27,182 nucleotides of DNA from an uncultured Clostridia bacterium (GCA_934162535.1 CAKPJC010000022.1:1-27182), one strand, 5' to 3'; counted from the stretch's first letter, positions 7,676 through 15,264 are shown. The notes: generated from the letters alone by a model not told the origin. Program-made: numbers and translations.

Positions 7676-8981
7676 CTATCGAATCTCCTTTGTTGATATT
7701 TTCTTTTGTTTGTTCTTGTTCAATTATGTTAGCTTGGATAACTTGCTCTGTCATTGTTCCTTGTAATAGTGCATTTCTCAGAACGCTTGTTGGGGATATT
7801 TTTTTATTTTCACATGGAAAAGAATCTCCAATACCTTGTATTTGTGGTAAGTTTAACTTTTCTAAAGTTGCATTATAACGCAAGAAACCTTCTCCAATAC
7901 TTTGTAATTCTTTATTTGTATAACCAACTATTTGATTGTACTGATCTAATTCAATTACAATTGGTTCACGATTATTGGTTTGGCTATCTTTTTTCTTTTT
8001 ATGAATAATTATAAGTTTTTTGCCTTTTTCTTTTACACTCTTTACTTCTATTTTTTCTATATCTGTTAGGTCATCAACAAATGAGTCATGAGAAGTACCT
8101 CTTAATAAGGATTTAATCCTTTTATTTTTTAAATCAACTTTAAAATAGTCACATAATATTACTTCTTCAGGTTTTCCTATTTCTTTTGCCATGTTGCTTA
8201 TAACAATATTTCCTGGGCAATAATATATTCCATCTATTTCCAAGTTATATTTATAATATCTTCCATCAGATGCTAAAGTATACCCTGGTATATTAAAATA
8301 GCTTTTTTCTGTTTCACTTAAGAAATATCCTCTCTTTTCCAGTAGTCTTGTAAAACTCTCTTCTAGACCTTCTGCTATATTATCTAAATCATTATTTAAT
8401 GTACAATTTGGATTTGGAACTGTGTGATTATATCTACTTATAATTTGTACACGACTTTTTGGAAGTTTATCAAATTGTATTGCTAATACTGATGTACTGT
8501 ATTCATCATCTTTTTTTGGTTGCTCAAAATCTTCTCTTTTTATTTTATCAACATCCTTTTTTACTGCCCAAAAACATACTTTCGAATTCAGTCTTCCTCC
8601 ATTTTTTATGGTGCACAATACTTCACATTCATTATAAAATTTTCTATATTTTTGTATGTCATCTTCTGTTAAGCACTCATACAGCTCATACCCAGCTTCA
8701 TCTAAAATCTCATATGGAGTTCGGCTAGTTACTTCTTTAGCCACTTTTCCTCTGGTTCTATCAAAAAAACTATATATTAAATTTTTGAATTCTTCTTTTA
8801 TGTTGTTATCTTCAATGCTTTTATACAATGATGTATTACAATTTCTTGAAAATACTCTCTGTATGATTTTTAGCAATTCTCCTTCTTGTTCTAATATTTG
8901 TGGGAACAACTCTCTACATAACCTGCTAAATTTTTCGCCATACATTTTCTTAATCTTTTTTAATTCATCTGATTGTGACAT
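7665..8981 (-). CDS. Leucine-rich-repeat protein of the same unnamed family, short paralog (438 residues)
   Basis: This is a paralog of the 615-residue protein at 5357-7204, co-linear over the N-terminal helical domain and the core. Both carry LCRELFPQIL, SRTPYEILDEAGY-type, FCFWAV/VCFWAV, SRYNHTVPNPNCTL and DDLTDIEKIEVK segments. It has only about two LRR units, then passes directly to a tail matching the end of the long paralog ('NALLQGTMTEQV' against 'NALSQGITMEQV'). The middle six or so repeats and the following basic linker are therefore missing, apparently by internal deletion. The ATG at 8981 is preceded by AGGAGAAAAAGTTT. The function is unknown. The two are probably not redundant, since the putative ligand surface (the LRR) differs so much. 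Confidence 0.82.
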   Translation of the reverse strand: MSQSDELKKIKKMYGEKFSRLCRELFPQILEQEGELLKIIQRVFSRNCNTSLYKSIEDNNIKEEFKNLIYSFFDRTRGKVAKEVTSRTPYEILDEAGYELYECLTEDDIQKYRKFYNECEVLCTIKNGGRLNSKVCFWAVKKDVDKIKREDFEQPKKDDEYSTSVLAIQFDKLPKSRVQIISRYNHTVPNPNCTLNNDLDNIAEGLEESFTRLLEKRGYFLSETEKSYFNIPGYTLASDGRYYKYNLEIDGIYYCPGNIVISNMAKEIGKPEEVILCDYFKVDLKNKRIKSLLRGTSHDSFVDDLTDIEKIEVKSVKEKGKKLIIIHKKKKDSQTNNREPIVIELDQYNQIVGYTNKELQSIGEGFLRYNATLEKLNLPQIQGIGDSFPCENKKISPTSVLRNALLQGTMTEQVIQANIIEQEQTKENINKGDSIDDK

Positions 8982-8993
8982 AAACTTTTTCTC

Positions 8994-9299
8994 CTATCCA
9001 TATAGCCTTTTTAAAATAATTTCTTTGTTGTTTTTCTCTATTTTTATTACATCAATATCATTTAATGAAATATTGGTTTTTCCACATATATTGTCTAATT
9101 TGCCAAATGCAAAAAAAGTGGTATATTCTTTATACATTGGATTTAGTAGTTCTGCTGAAATATTTATATAATCGTTCACATCTGGTTTTTCCTCATCGTT
9201 TATATCGAAAAATTGTAGTGTTAATTCATATATATCTTTTTTGTTGCTAATTAATTTATAGTTTTCTTTATTTTTTTCTATTATTTTTAATTTAATCAT
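8994..9299 (-). CDS. Conserved hypothetical protein, first intact gene of the LRR array (101 residues)
   Basis: The family is not recognised. The start chosen is the ATG at 9299, which follows GGAGGAAAT closely; an upstream in-frame ATG has no ribosome binding site. The protein begins MIKLKIIEKNKENYKLIS and has alternating short beta-like stretches ('YELTLQFFDI', 'TTFFAFGKLDNI', 'DVIKIEKNNKEIILKRLYG'). This suggests a small beta-rich fold, possibly an OB-like or beta-barrel domain (inference). No membrane segment or signal is present. It ends 12 bases before the start of the short LRR paralog and is likely in the same operon. Its small size and position suggest an accessory or regulatory role in whatever the LRR proteins do. 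Confidence 0.72.
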   Translation of the reverse strand: MIKLKIIEKNKENYKLISNKKDIYELTLQFFDINDEEKPDVNDYINISAELLNPMYKEYTTFFAFGKLDNICGKTNISLNDIDVIKIEKNNKEIILKRLYG

Positions 9300-9333
9300 A
9301 TTTCCTCCAATTATATATAATCTTTTGCAATCA

Positions 9334-9438
9334 TTATATACCAATCACATTATATCCATTGTCTGCGTAAATTCCATAAGCTATGCTCCATTTATTTCTT
9401 ATTCCCATTATAAGGATTTTTTTATTTTTTAATAACAT
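9334..9438 (-). pseudogene. fabI: Remnant resembling the start of enoyl-ACP reductase (fabI), 34 codons
   Basis: An ATG with a perfect GGAGG ribosome binding site opens a 34-codon frame reading MLLKNKKILIMGIRNKWSIA and then YGI. This closely fits the FabI N-terminus, where the nucleotide-binding motif has the form 'L.gKk.LImGv.n..SIA.GI'. After that the sequence diverges (YADNGYNVIGI) and stops, and no further FabI sequence follows in any frame. It is best read as a fragment left by deletion or recombination, now serving as a leader peptide for the LRR array. Chance similarity over about 23 residues is possible but unlikely given the motif order. Confidence 0.55.
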
Positions 9439-9475
9439 ATTTTCCTCCTTGAAAATATAATTTGTTTATGATTGT

Positions 9476-9503
9476 ATTTTATCATAATTTCTTTAAATGT
9501 GAA
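9476..9503 (-). promoter_or_regulatory. Candidate promoter of the LRR array
   Basis: On the minus strand TTCACA (9498-9503) and TAAAAT (9476-9481) are separated by 16 bases; each box is one mismatch from sigma-A consensus. It lies 37 bases before the ATG of the fabI-like remnant and is the only reasonable start signal seen ahead of the six minus-strand genes. Confidence 0.45.
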
Positions 9504-9585
9504 ACCCTTTTTTGTTTTTTTACAAGCAACATAGTTTTCTTTTGTTCTCTCCCGATTTAAACTTTCGACGAAATTTCCTATTATA

Positions 9586-9630
9586 TCAAAAGAGATACCT
9601 ATAATATTATTTAATAGGTATCTCTTTTGA
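9586..9630 (-). terminator. Strong hairpin after the GC-rich gene pair
   Basis: A 17-bp perfect inverted repeat (TCAAAAGAGATACCTAT at 9586-9602 and its complement at 9614-9630) has an 11-base loop. It starts 6 bases after the stop codon of the 93-residue gene on the minus strand. The A-rich start and T-rich end of the stem make it able to terminate in either direction. Confidence 0.8.
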
Positions 9631-9636
9631 TTTTAT

Positions 9637-9918
9637 TTACTTATCCTCGTCGTCGTCCAATCTAATAGGCTTTTTATATGTTTGGGCTTCTCTAGCTTCT
9701 GCCTTCTCCTCTTCCGTAATAGGGGTTAAGTCCCTAAACTCGTAGAACAGGCTTTGCAACACTTCCGTGTTGTTCAGTATGGCCTTCTGACCACATCTAT
9801 ACATTTGCATCCACTTTTGCAAATAATCCTTGGAGTTTGAGAATCTGGTAACGATTCTAATGTTTGTGCCTATTGCATACTCCGTTGTCAACTTGATGAT
9901 TGCGATATACTTTTTCAT
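9637..9918 (-). CDS. Small unknown protein, tandem paralog A (93 residues)
   Basis: The family is not recognised. It starts MKKYIAIIKLTTEYAIGTNI and shares a pattern with the next gene: 'MKKY..I', 'R......K.YL.KWM', 'I..N.E.LQ..F..F.D.TP.TEEEK'. A beta-strand opening and a helical middle seem likely, and the protein ends in an acidic tail (LDDDEDK). There is no membrane helix or signal. Base composition stands out: one 60-base line (9721-9780) has 27 G+C, against 7 in a line of the neighbouring LRR array (9241-9300), so the pair was probably acquired. It lies 18 bases after paralog B and ends at a strong hairpin. A phage or plasmid origin is possible, but no hallmark is present. Confidence 0.75.
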   Translation of the reverse strand: MKKYIAIIKLTTEYAIGTNIRIVTRFSNSKDYLQKWMQMYRCGQKAILNNTEVLQSLFYEFRDLTPITEEEKAEAREAQTYKKPIRLDDDEDK

Positions 9919-9936
9919 GCGTATGCCCTCCTATAA

Positions 9937-10215
9937 TTAATCATCATGTTTTCCCATTATCCTTTCATAAATCCTCTTGACCTTTTCCATTTCCTTCTTC
10001 TCTTCCTCTGTCACTGGCGTATAATCCATGAAGTACGAGAATATTTCTTGTAGTTCCTCAGAGTTTTCGATTATCGTGAACTTGTCCTTGTACGGTAATA
10101 ACTCCATCCACTTCTCCAGATACTCCTTGGTGTCTCCAGGCCGTGCAACAAGCCATACTCTTGCTCCATAGAAGTTACCCTTCACACATCTGACGATTCC
10201 TAGATATTTTTTCAT
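9937..10215 (-). CDS. Small unknown protein, tandem paralog B (92 residues)
   Basis: This is the first gene of the GC-rich pair. It begins MKKYLGIVRCVKGNFYGARV and has 'RPGDTKEYLEKWMELLPY' and 'DYTPVTEEEKKEMEKVKR', matching paralog A at the same positions. Sequence identity is moderate, so the duplication is not recent. The ATG at 10215 follows AGGAGAACGAAC. Composition is well above that of the flanking chromosome, supporting joint transfer with paralog A. The KEYLEKWM and FSYFMDYTP segments suggest a compact alpha/beta domain of about 75 residues with a charged C-terminal helix. No function can be assigned. Confidence 0.75.
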   Translation of the reverse strand: MKKYLGIVRCVKGNFYGARVWLVARPGDTKEYLEKWMELLPYKDKFTIIENSEELQEIFSYFMDYTPVTEEEKKEMEKVKRIYERIMGKHDD

Positions 10216-10263
10216 ATGTTCGTTCTCCTATACGTATTTTGGTATAAGGTACTTTTATATAAA

Positions 10264-10278
10264 CTTGCTCTTGGCAAG
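10264..10278. promoter_or_regulatory. Dyad upstream of the GC-rich gene pair
   Basis: CTTGCTCTTGGCAAG is a 5+5 inverted repeat with a 5-base centre. It lies 49 bases before the ATG of paralog B. A weak promoter (TTCCTT, 16 bases, TATAAA on the minus strand) overlaps it, so it could be an operator. Confidence 0.35.
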
Positions 10279-10352
10279 GAATTTTGTTCACTTATTTTAT
10301 CATACATTTGCATATTTGTCAATTTTTGTATGATGATTGTTCAAAATTCCTT

Positions 10353-11810
10353 TTATTTTAAGTAATAATGTTTAATTGGTTTTAGGTTTTCATCTAGCTC
10401 ATAGCAAATTGGGTTACCTGTTTGTAATTCTAATTTTATAACATCTTCATCACTCATATTATCAAGATATTTTATAAGCCCTCTTAAACTATTTCCGTGT
10501 GCAGCTATTATGATTTTTTTACCTTTTTGTAGCTCTGGTTTTATATCTGAATTCCAGTACTCAACCACTCTCTTTATTGTATCTATTAAGTTTTCTGTTT
10601 TTGGTAATTCACCTTTCGTCAATTCTTTGTATTTGGGGTCATTTCCAGGATATCTTGGGTCTTTTTCATCCAATTCTGGTGGTCTTACATCTGCACTTCT
10701 TCTCCATAGTAATACTTGTTCTGCACCATATTTTTCTCTTGTTTCATCTTTATTTAATCCTTGTAGTGCACCATAATGTCTTTCATTCAATCTCCAACTT
10801 CTCTTTATTTCTATATTTTTTTCTCCCATTTCATCTAATATGTAATCAAGTGTGTCTTCTGCTCTTTTTAATACTGATGTGTATGCTAAGTCAAATTCAA
10901 ATCCTTTTTCTTTTAATACTTTTCCCGCTTCTTTTGCTTCTTCTATCCCTTTTTCTGATAATTCAACATCTGTCCAACCTGTAAATTTATTTTCTAAATT
11001 CCACATGCTTTGTCCATGTCTGACTAATACCAATTTTATCATTTTTTTATCCCTCCATATAAAATAATATATTATACCACTAATTATTATTTCAGCAATA
11101 AATAAATATATTAAAATATTTATATTAATATTATCTATCCATCCACCTGTATAATGTTGTCCAATAAATCTTGTTCCTAATTTTATCAATATTGCACAAA
11201 TAGCTGTGATTATTGCGATAATTATAAGCGAATTTTTTATTGCTTTTAGTGCTTTTTTCTTTTCTAAGATTATAAGTAAAACAATATCTGCCGTTATAAA
11301 AATCAATATTAATATTCTTGTCACAGGACTTGTTATTACATTATATGTTTCAAAATATCCTCTAAAATTATATGTATCAAATCCGTCGGAAACATTCTTT
11401 TGTAATATTTCACTTATTCTTGTACCCTGTTTTCCTACATAATTCATTATTTCTTTTTTCTTTTCAGGTGATAAGTATTCATCTAATTCTTTATCTAGTA
11501 TTTTATTTATTTCATTATTTATATTAAATTCTTTGTTTTCATTATATATGCAATTACTAATTAATATATCTAAATATTTTGCTGTAATTTCTTGTATATA
11601 TTTGCTGTTTCTTACTTTATCTTCAATTTTTCCAAGTGTGTCTATATCAAAATTATAAATTACTTCATCTAGTATATAACCAGAAATTTTTTTTGCCACT
11701 AAATTCTCAGCTATTGTTTTCGTTATTATATTTTCAACAGCAAAACTCATTGTTATTATTATGAATAATATTGTTAAGAATATTTTTAATATTGATTTTA
11801 CTTGTTTCAT
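10353..11810 (-). CDS. gpmA: Membrane domain in frame with 2,3-BPG-dependent phosphoglycerate mutase (485 residues)
   Basis: Residues 257-485 are a full phosphoglycerate mutase that interconverts 3- and 2-phosphoglycerate. They start MIKLVLVRHGQSMWN, contain ERHYGALQGLNK and end with the AAHGNSLRGLIKYL motif; both catalytic His residues and the RHG motif are present. Residues 1-256 are an unrelated membrane region with an N-terminal helix (about 6-24), a charged, probably extracytoplasmic loop (25-163), and three more helices (about 165-182, 194-211, 231-251). No stop codon separates the two parts. A strong internal GGAGGG lies 8 bases before the mutase ATG at 11042, so a free 229-residue GpmA is probably made too, or instead. 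The gene follows aldolase, consistent with glycolysis. The function of the membrane part is unknown. Confidence 0.82.
   Translation of the reverse strand: MKQVKSILKIFLTILFIIITMSFAVENIITKTIAENLVAKKISGYILDEVIYNFDIDTLGKIEDKVRNSKYIQEITAKYLDILISNCIYNENKEFNINNEINKILDKELDEYLSPEKKKEIMNYVGKQGTRISEILQKNVSDGFDTYNFRGYFETYNVITSPVTRILILIFITADIVLLIILEKKKALKAIKNSLIIIAIITAICAILIKLGTRFIGQHYTGGWIDNININILIYLFIAEIIISGIIYYFIWRDKKMIKLVLVRHGQSMWNLENKFTGWTDVELSEKGIEEAKEAGKVLKEKGFEFDLAYTSVLKRAEDTLDYILDEMGEKNIEIKRSWRLNERHYGALQGLNKDETREKYGAEQVLLWRRSADVRPPELDEKDPRYPGNDPKYKELTKGELPKTENLIDTIKRVVEYWNSDIKPELQKGKKIIIAAHGNSLRGLIKYLDNMSDEDVIKLELQTGNPICYELDENLKPIKHYYLK
11042..11056 (-). promoter_or_regulatory. Internal ribosome binding site for a free GpmA
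   Basis: GGAGGG (11051-11056) precedes the in-frame ATG (11040-11042) by 8 bases, inside the long membrane-mutase frame. The resulting 229-residue product has the exact N-terminus and length typical of BPG-dependent phosphoglycerate mutase. It decides between a fused and a separate product, and probably allows the separate one. Confidence 0.75.
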
Positions 11811-11824
11811 TTTTTATTCCTTTC

Positions 11825-11848
11825 ATAAAAGGCAGTATTTCTACTGCC
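11825..11848 (-). terminator. Hairpin terminator after the aldolase gene
   Basis: A 7-bp stem (GGCAGTA/TACTGCC, 11831-11848) has a GAAA tetraloop on the minus strand and is followed by TTTTAT. It lies 6 bases after the aldolase stop codon and 20 bases before the membrane-mutase gene, so it may act as a partial terminator that lowers expression of the latter. Confidence 0.7.
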
Positions 11849-11854
11849 CTACTG

Positions 11855-12742
11855 TTATGTTATTGATGCTTCATATATTTTTACTATTACGTCATGTAGT
11901 TTTTGATCAAACTCTTCTTGTGTTTGATGTGCGTTTAGGTCTTGTAATAATGCTCTTGAAAAACTTGCTATCATTCTATTATTTTTAGATAGTAGTTCTA
12001 CTGCTTCTTCAATATCATATCCACCTGACAATGCTACTATTCTAACTACACATGCATAGTCGTATAAGTCTAAATAGTGGTTTGCAACTGTTGGTATTGT
12101 GAATTTGAACATTATTTTATCTTCTTCATTCCATGTTGCTAATCTGTTTTTTATTTCTGCTTTTAGTATTTCTTCGCATTTTTCTTTTTCTGGTGCATGT
12201 ATGTCGACTTCTGGTTCTATTATTGGCACAAGTCCTGCATCACATATTATTTTTGCAAAGTCAAATTGTTGTTTTACTATTGCTTTAATACCTTCTTCAT
12301 TTGCTGCATATATTACTGATCTCATTTTTGTACCAAATACATTTTTTTCGTTTGCTTCTTGTAGTTCTTTTTGTAGCTCTGGTATTTCTTTCATTAATTT
12401 TACACCATTTTCTTGTTCTGCTAATCCTTTATCTACTTTTAGGAATGATACTATTTTCTTTTCATTCCATAGGTAATCTGCTGTATATTGGTCATTTACT
12501 TTTGATAGCATTGTTCTTTCAAATAAAATTGCTCCTATAATGTGTTCTTTTGTAAATGCTTTGCTTGTGAATACTCTTTTTCTCATTTCATGTATTAAGT
12601 CAAACATTTCTTCTTCTGTGTTATATTCACTTTCTGGTATTCCATAATTTTTTAGTGTTTTGCTACTGCTCCCTCCACTTTGGTCTAGTGCAGCTATAAA
12701 TCCTTTCTTGTTTTTCATTATTTCATACATTTCATTATTCAT
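11855..12742 (-). CDS. fda: Class I fructose-1,6-bisphosphate aldolase (FdaB type)
   Basis: The enzyme splits fructose-1,6-bisphosphate into dihydroxyacetone phosphate and glyceraldehyde-3-phosphate by a Schiff-base mechanism. The 295-residue product matches staphylococcal FdaB in length and throughout its length: KGFIAALDQSGGS near the start, FLKVDKGLAE, GTKMRS, IIEPEVDIHA, the Schiff-base lysine in MFKFTIP (Lys213 in this numbering), and RIVALSGGY plus IASFSRALLQDL near the end. An ATG 5 codons upstream has no ribosome binding site, whereas GGAGG sits 8 bases before the ATG used. A perfect sigma-A promoter lies just upstream. The next gene downstream encodes phosphoglycerate mutase, giving a small glycolytic cluster. 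Confidence 0.95.
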   Translation of the reverse strand: MNNEMYEIMKNKKGFIAALDQSGGSSSKTLKNYGIPESEYNTEEEMFDLIHEMRKRVFTSKAFTKEHIIGAILFERTMLSKVNDQYTADYLWNEKKIVSFLKVDKGLAEQENGVKLMKEIPELQKELQEANEKNVFGTKMRSVIYAANEEGIKAIVKQQFDFAKIICDAGLVPIIEPEVDIHAPEKEKCEEILKAEIKNRLATWNEEDKIMFKFTIPTVANHYLDLYDYACVVRIVALSGGYDIEEAVELLSKNNRMIASFSRALLQDLNAHQTQEEFDQKLHDVIVKIYEASIT

Positions 12743-12774
12743 TCTTTTATCCTCCATTTTTATGATTTGACTAC

Positions 12775-12803
12775 ATTATAATCATATAAATTTAATATGT
12801 CAA
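12775..12803 (-). promoter_or_regulatory. Sigma-A promoter of the aldolase gene
   Basis: TTGACA (12798-12803) and TATAAT (12775-12780) on the minus strand are separated by exactly 17 bases, a perfect consensus. It lies 32 bases before the chosen ATG, between the penicillin-binding protein stop and the aldolase start. Confidence 0.88.
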
Positions 12804-12810
12804 TATTAAT

Positions 12811-15264
12811 TTATGTATTATTTGACGTCCTATTCACATTTTCATTTGTTGTATTGTTTGTATCACTATTTGAATTTGTGTTACTAACATTATTATTATT
12901 TGTAGTATTTGTGTTATTTGTATTATTATTCCTATTACTATTTGAATTTGTATTATTTTGTGAATTTGCATCTGTTCTATTTGTATTATTTGCATTTGTA
13001 TTATTATTATTCGTTGTATTTGTTACACTTGTGTTATTTGTTACATTATTATTATTGCTTGGTTTTTCTATAGTTGTATTATTGTTATTATTGGTTGTAT
13101 CTTGCTGAGTGTTTTCCTCTGTTTTAGGTCTCGTAATTACATCAACATCATCTTTTGTTGTCGTATCAAATGAATCATTGCTTGGCTTTGTTGTATTTTC
13201 ATCTTTTACTTTATTTCCTACGTGTACATCACATTTTTCTGGAACTGTACCTGATAAGAAATACTCATCATATGTATTTGAACATCCTGTATTTGCACTT
13301 TTTCCTGTTTTTGAACATACAGTAATTTTTATAACATCATTTGGTTTCTCAAATTTTGCATCTTTCTTATTTATATGAATTCTACTCATGACATTCGCCC
13401 ATATTATTCCTGCTGGATTCTTTTTCCCTTGAAAATTGATTGTTTCATTTTTATCATATCCATACCATGTTGCTCCTGTGTAATATGGTGTAAATCCACA
13501 TAGCCATCTATCATAATTATTGTCTGTAGTACCTGTTTTCGCTGAAACATCAATGCCAGATATGGCACAATATGATGCTGTTCCATGTTTGCCTTTCACT
13601 GGTTCTGTAAGTAATTCTTTTACTATATACGCTACATCTTTTGAAAATACTTTTTTCTTTTTTTGTTTAGGTGTTAATATTATTTTCCCATCATTTGTTT
13701 CTACTTGCGTGTAAAATATTGGTTCAATATATACTCCATCATTTGCAATAGTAGCATATGCACTCGCCATCTGTAATGGACTTATTCCTTTATCTAATCC
13801 TCCTAGTGCTAATGCTAATGTTTCATCATTTTTATCAAGTGTTGTTATACCCATTTTCTCTAAGTATTTTATAGAAGTTTCTGGTCCAATTTCTTTCATC
13901 ATTTCTACAAATGGTATATTTTGTGATGATTCTAAAGCTCTTCTTACTGTAATGTCTCCCAGATAATTACTATAATTTTCCGGACTATAGTTGCCTTGAA
14001 ATGTAGTTTTTTCGTCTAAATAAATTGTTGATCCAGTAAATTTTTTTTCTGCTATTCCAGGAACTAAAACTGCTATTGGTTTTATACATGAGCCGGTTTG
14101 CCTTATTGATTGTGTTGCACGGTTTAACCCTCTTGACGTTTCTTTTTTGCCAAGACCTCCTACACATCCAACGACTTGACCTGTTTTATGATCAATTATA
14201 ACCATTGCTGATTGTGAATGTTTTCCTCCTGTATTTGAGGCTAATTCATATTTTGTTTTTTCAAATTCTTTTTCCATTTTACTCTGAATATCTGAGTCTT
14301 GAGTGCTATATATTACAAGTCCTGCCATATTTACATAGTTTGTAGCAAATGTTTTTGTTATTTTCTTTTTTACTGAAATATCTTCTATCAAATCATTTAT
14401 TAGTGCATCTGTATGATATGAGTATATTGCGTCATTTGTTTCTATTTTGCCCTTTTTGAAATTCAAACCATTTTCAACATTTGCAACTGCTGTATTGTAG
14501 TCACTTTCATTTATATAATTAAGTTCTTTCATTTTCGATAATACCGTTTTTGTTCTTTTTTTGATTTTTTCAGTATTATCTGTATCTCCATATGGATTAT
14601 ACGAATTTGGAGAATTGTTTATCCCTGCTAAAAATGCACATTCTTCTAGTGCTAGATTTTTTGCAGATTTATTAAAATAATATTTTGAACCAGTTTCAAT
14701 ACCATATATATTAGGTCCAACATATATTACATTTAAGTATAATGATAATATTTCATCTTTATCTAGTGTTGAATCTAATATTATCGCTTTTCCCCATTCT
14801 TTTACTTTTCTTGTTACTTTGCCAGATGAATCCCCTGTTAAGTTTTTTACTACTTGTTGTGTTATACTGCTCCCTCCAAATGAATATGAACCTCTATGTA
14901 TTATATATGACACTATTGCCGCTCCTGTTCTTTTTACATCTACACCATTATGTTTATAAAATCTTTCGTCTTCTATCGATACATATGCATTTTTTAGATT
15001 GTTTGGTATTTCTGCTGAGGATATTGTTTCTTTTGCTTTTTCACTACCTATCTCTGCAATCACATTTCCACCAATATCTTTTACTACTGAATTTTTGTTT
15101 GTTGACATCTCTGTTATTAATGTTTTCCAGCCATTTATCGCAAATGCAGTTTTTATTCCCAAAATTACAGTTAGGATAATAACTATTATTATAATTGCCA
15201 GTAGTATTCTCTTTTTTATTTTTTTTTGTTGTGGTATTTCTTCTCTTATTTGATTTTGTTCCAT
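12811..15264 (-). CDS. Class A penicillin-binding protein (PBP1A/1F type) with Asn/Thr-rich tail
   Basis: This is a bifunctional peptidoglycan synthase anchored in the membrane. Residues 18-42 form the signal anchor. The glycosyltransferase (GT51) domain at about 60-250 has EDERFYKHNGVDVKR with catalytic Glu98, and GGSSITQQ (130-137). The transpeptidase domain at about 350-630 has SCIK (392-395), SQN (447-449) and KTGT (576-579), so all catalytic motifs are intact. Residues 645-680 contain four Cys in a short segment (VCSKTGKSANTGC and beyond), possibly disulfide-forming outside the cell. Residues from about 685 to 817 are a low-complexity Asn/Thr/Ser tail. The ATG has GAAGGTG ahead of it. 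It stands alone between promoters, and a moderate -10 (TATAAT) lies in the upstream gap. Confidence 0.94.
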   Translation of the reverse strand: MEQNQIREEIPQQKKIKKRILLAIIIIVIILTVILGIKTAFAINGWKTLITEMSTNKNSVVKDIGGNVIAEIGSEKAKETISSAEIPNNLKNAYVSIEDERFYKHNGVDVKRTGAAIVSYIIHRGSYSFGGSSITQQVVKNLTGDSSGKVTRKVKEWGKAIILDSTLDKDEILSLYLNVIYVGPNIYGIETGSKYYFNKSAKNLALEECAFLAGINNSPNSYNPYGDTDNTEKIKKRTKTVLSKMKELNYINESDYNTAVANVENGLNFKKGKIETNDAIYSYHTDALINDLIEDISVKKKITKTFATNYVNMAGLVIYSTQDSDIQSKMEKEFEKTKYELASNTGGKHSQSAMVIIDHKTGQVVGCVGGLGKKETSRGLNRATQSIRQTGSCIKPIAVLVPGIAEKKFTGSTIYLDEKTTFQGNYSPENYSNYLGDITVRRALESSQNIPFVEMMKEIGPETSIKYLEKMGITTLDKNDETLALALGGLDKGISPLQMASAYATIANDGVYIEPIFYTQVETNDGKIILTPKQKKKKVFSKDVAYIVKELLTEPVKGKHGTASYCAISGIDVSAKTGTTDNNYDRWLCGFTPYYTGATWYGYDKNETINFQGKKNPAGIIWANVMSRIHINKKDAKFEKPNDVIKITVCSKTGKSANTGCSNTYDEYFLSGTVPEKCDVHVGNKVKDENTTKPSNDSFDTTTKDDVDVITRPKTEENTQQDTTNNNNNTTIEKPSNNNNVTNNTSVTNTTNNNNTNANNTNRTDANSQNNTNSNSNRNNNTNNTNTTNNNNVSNTNSNSDTNNTTNENVNRTSNNT
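12814..13212 (-). repeat. Low-complexity Asn/Thr/Ser-coding tract
   Basis: About 130 codons at the 3' end of the PBP gene are dominated by AAT, AAC and ACA/ACT codons and encode runs such as TTNNNNNTT and NNNNTNANNTN. The tract is prone to slippage, so its length may vary between strains. In the protein it would form a flexible extracellular extension. Confidence 0.75.

Noticed and set aside
12797..15253. Long plus-strand open frames opposite the PBP and other genes
   Set aside because: They are hydrophobic, Leu/Phe/Ser-rich antisense readings of AT-rich coding DNA, lack ribosome binding sites, and overlap well-supported minus-strand genes.
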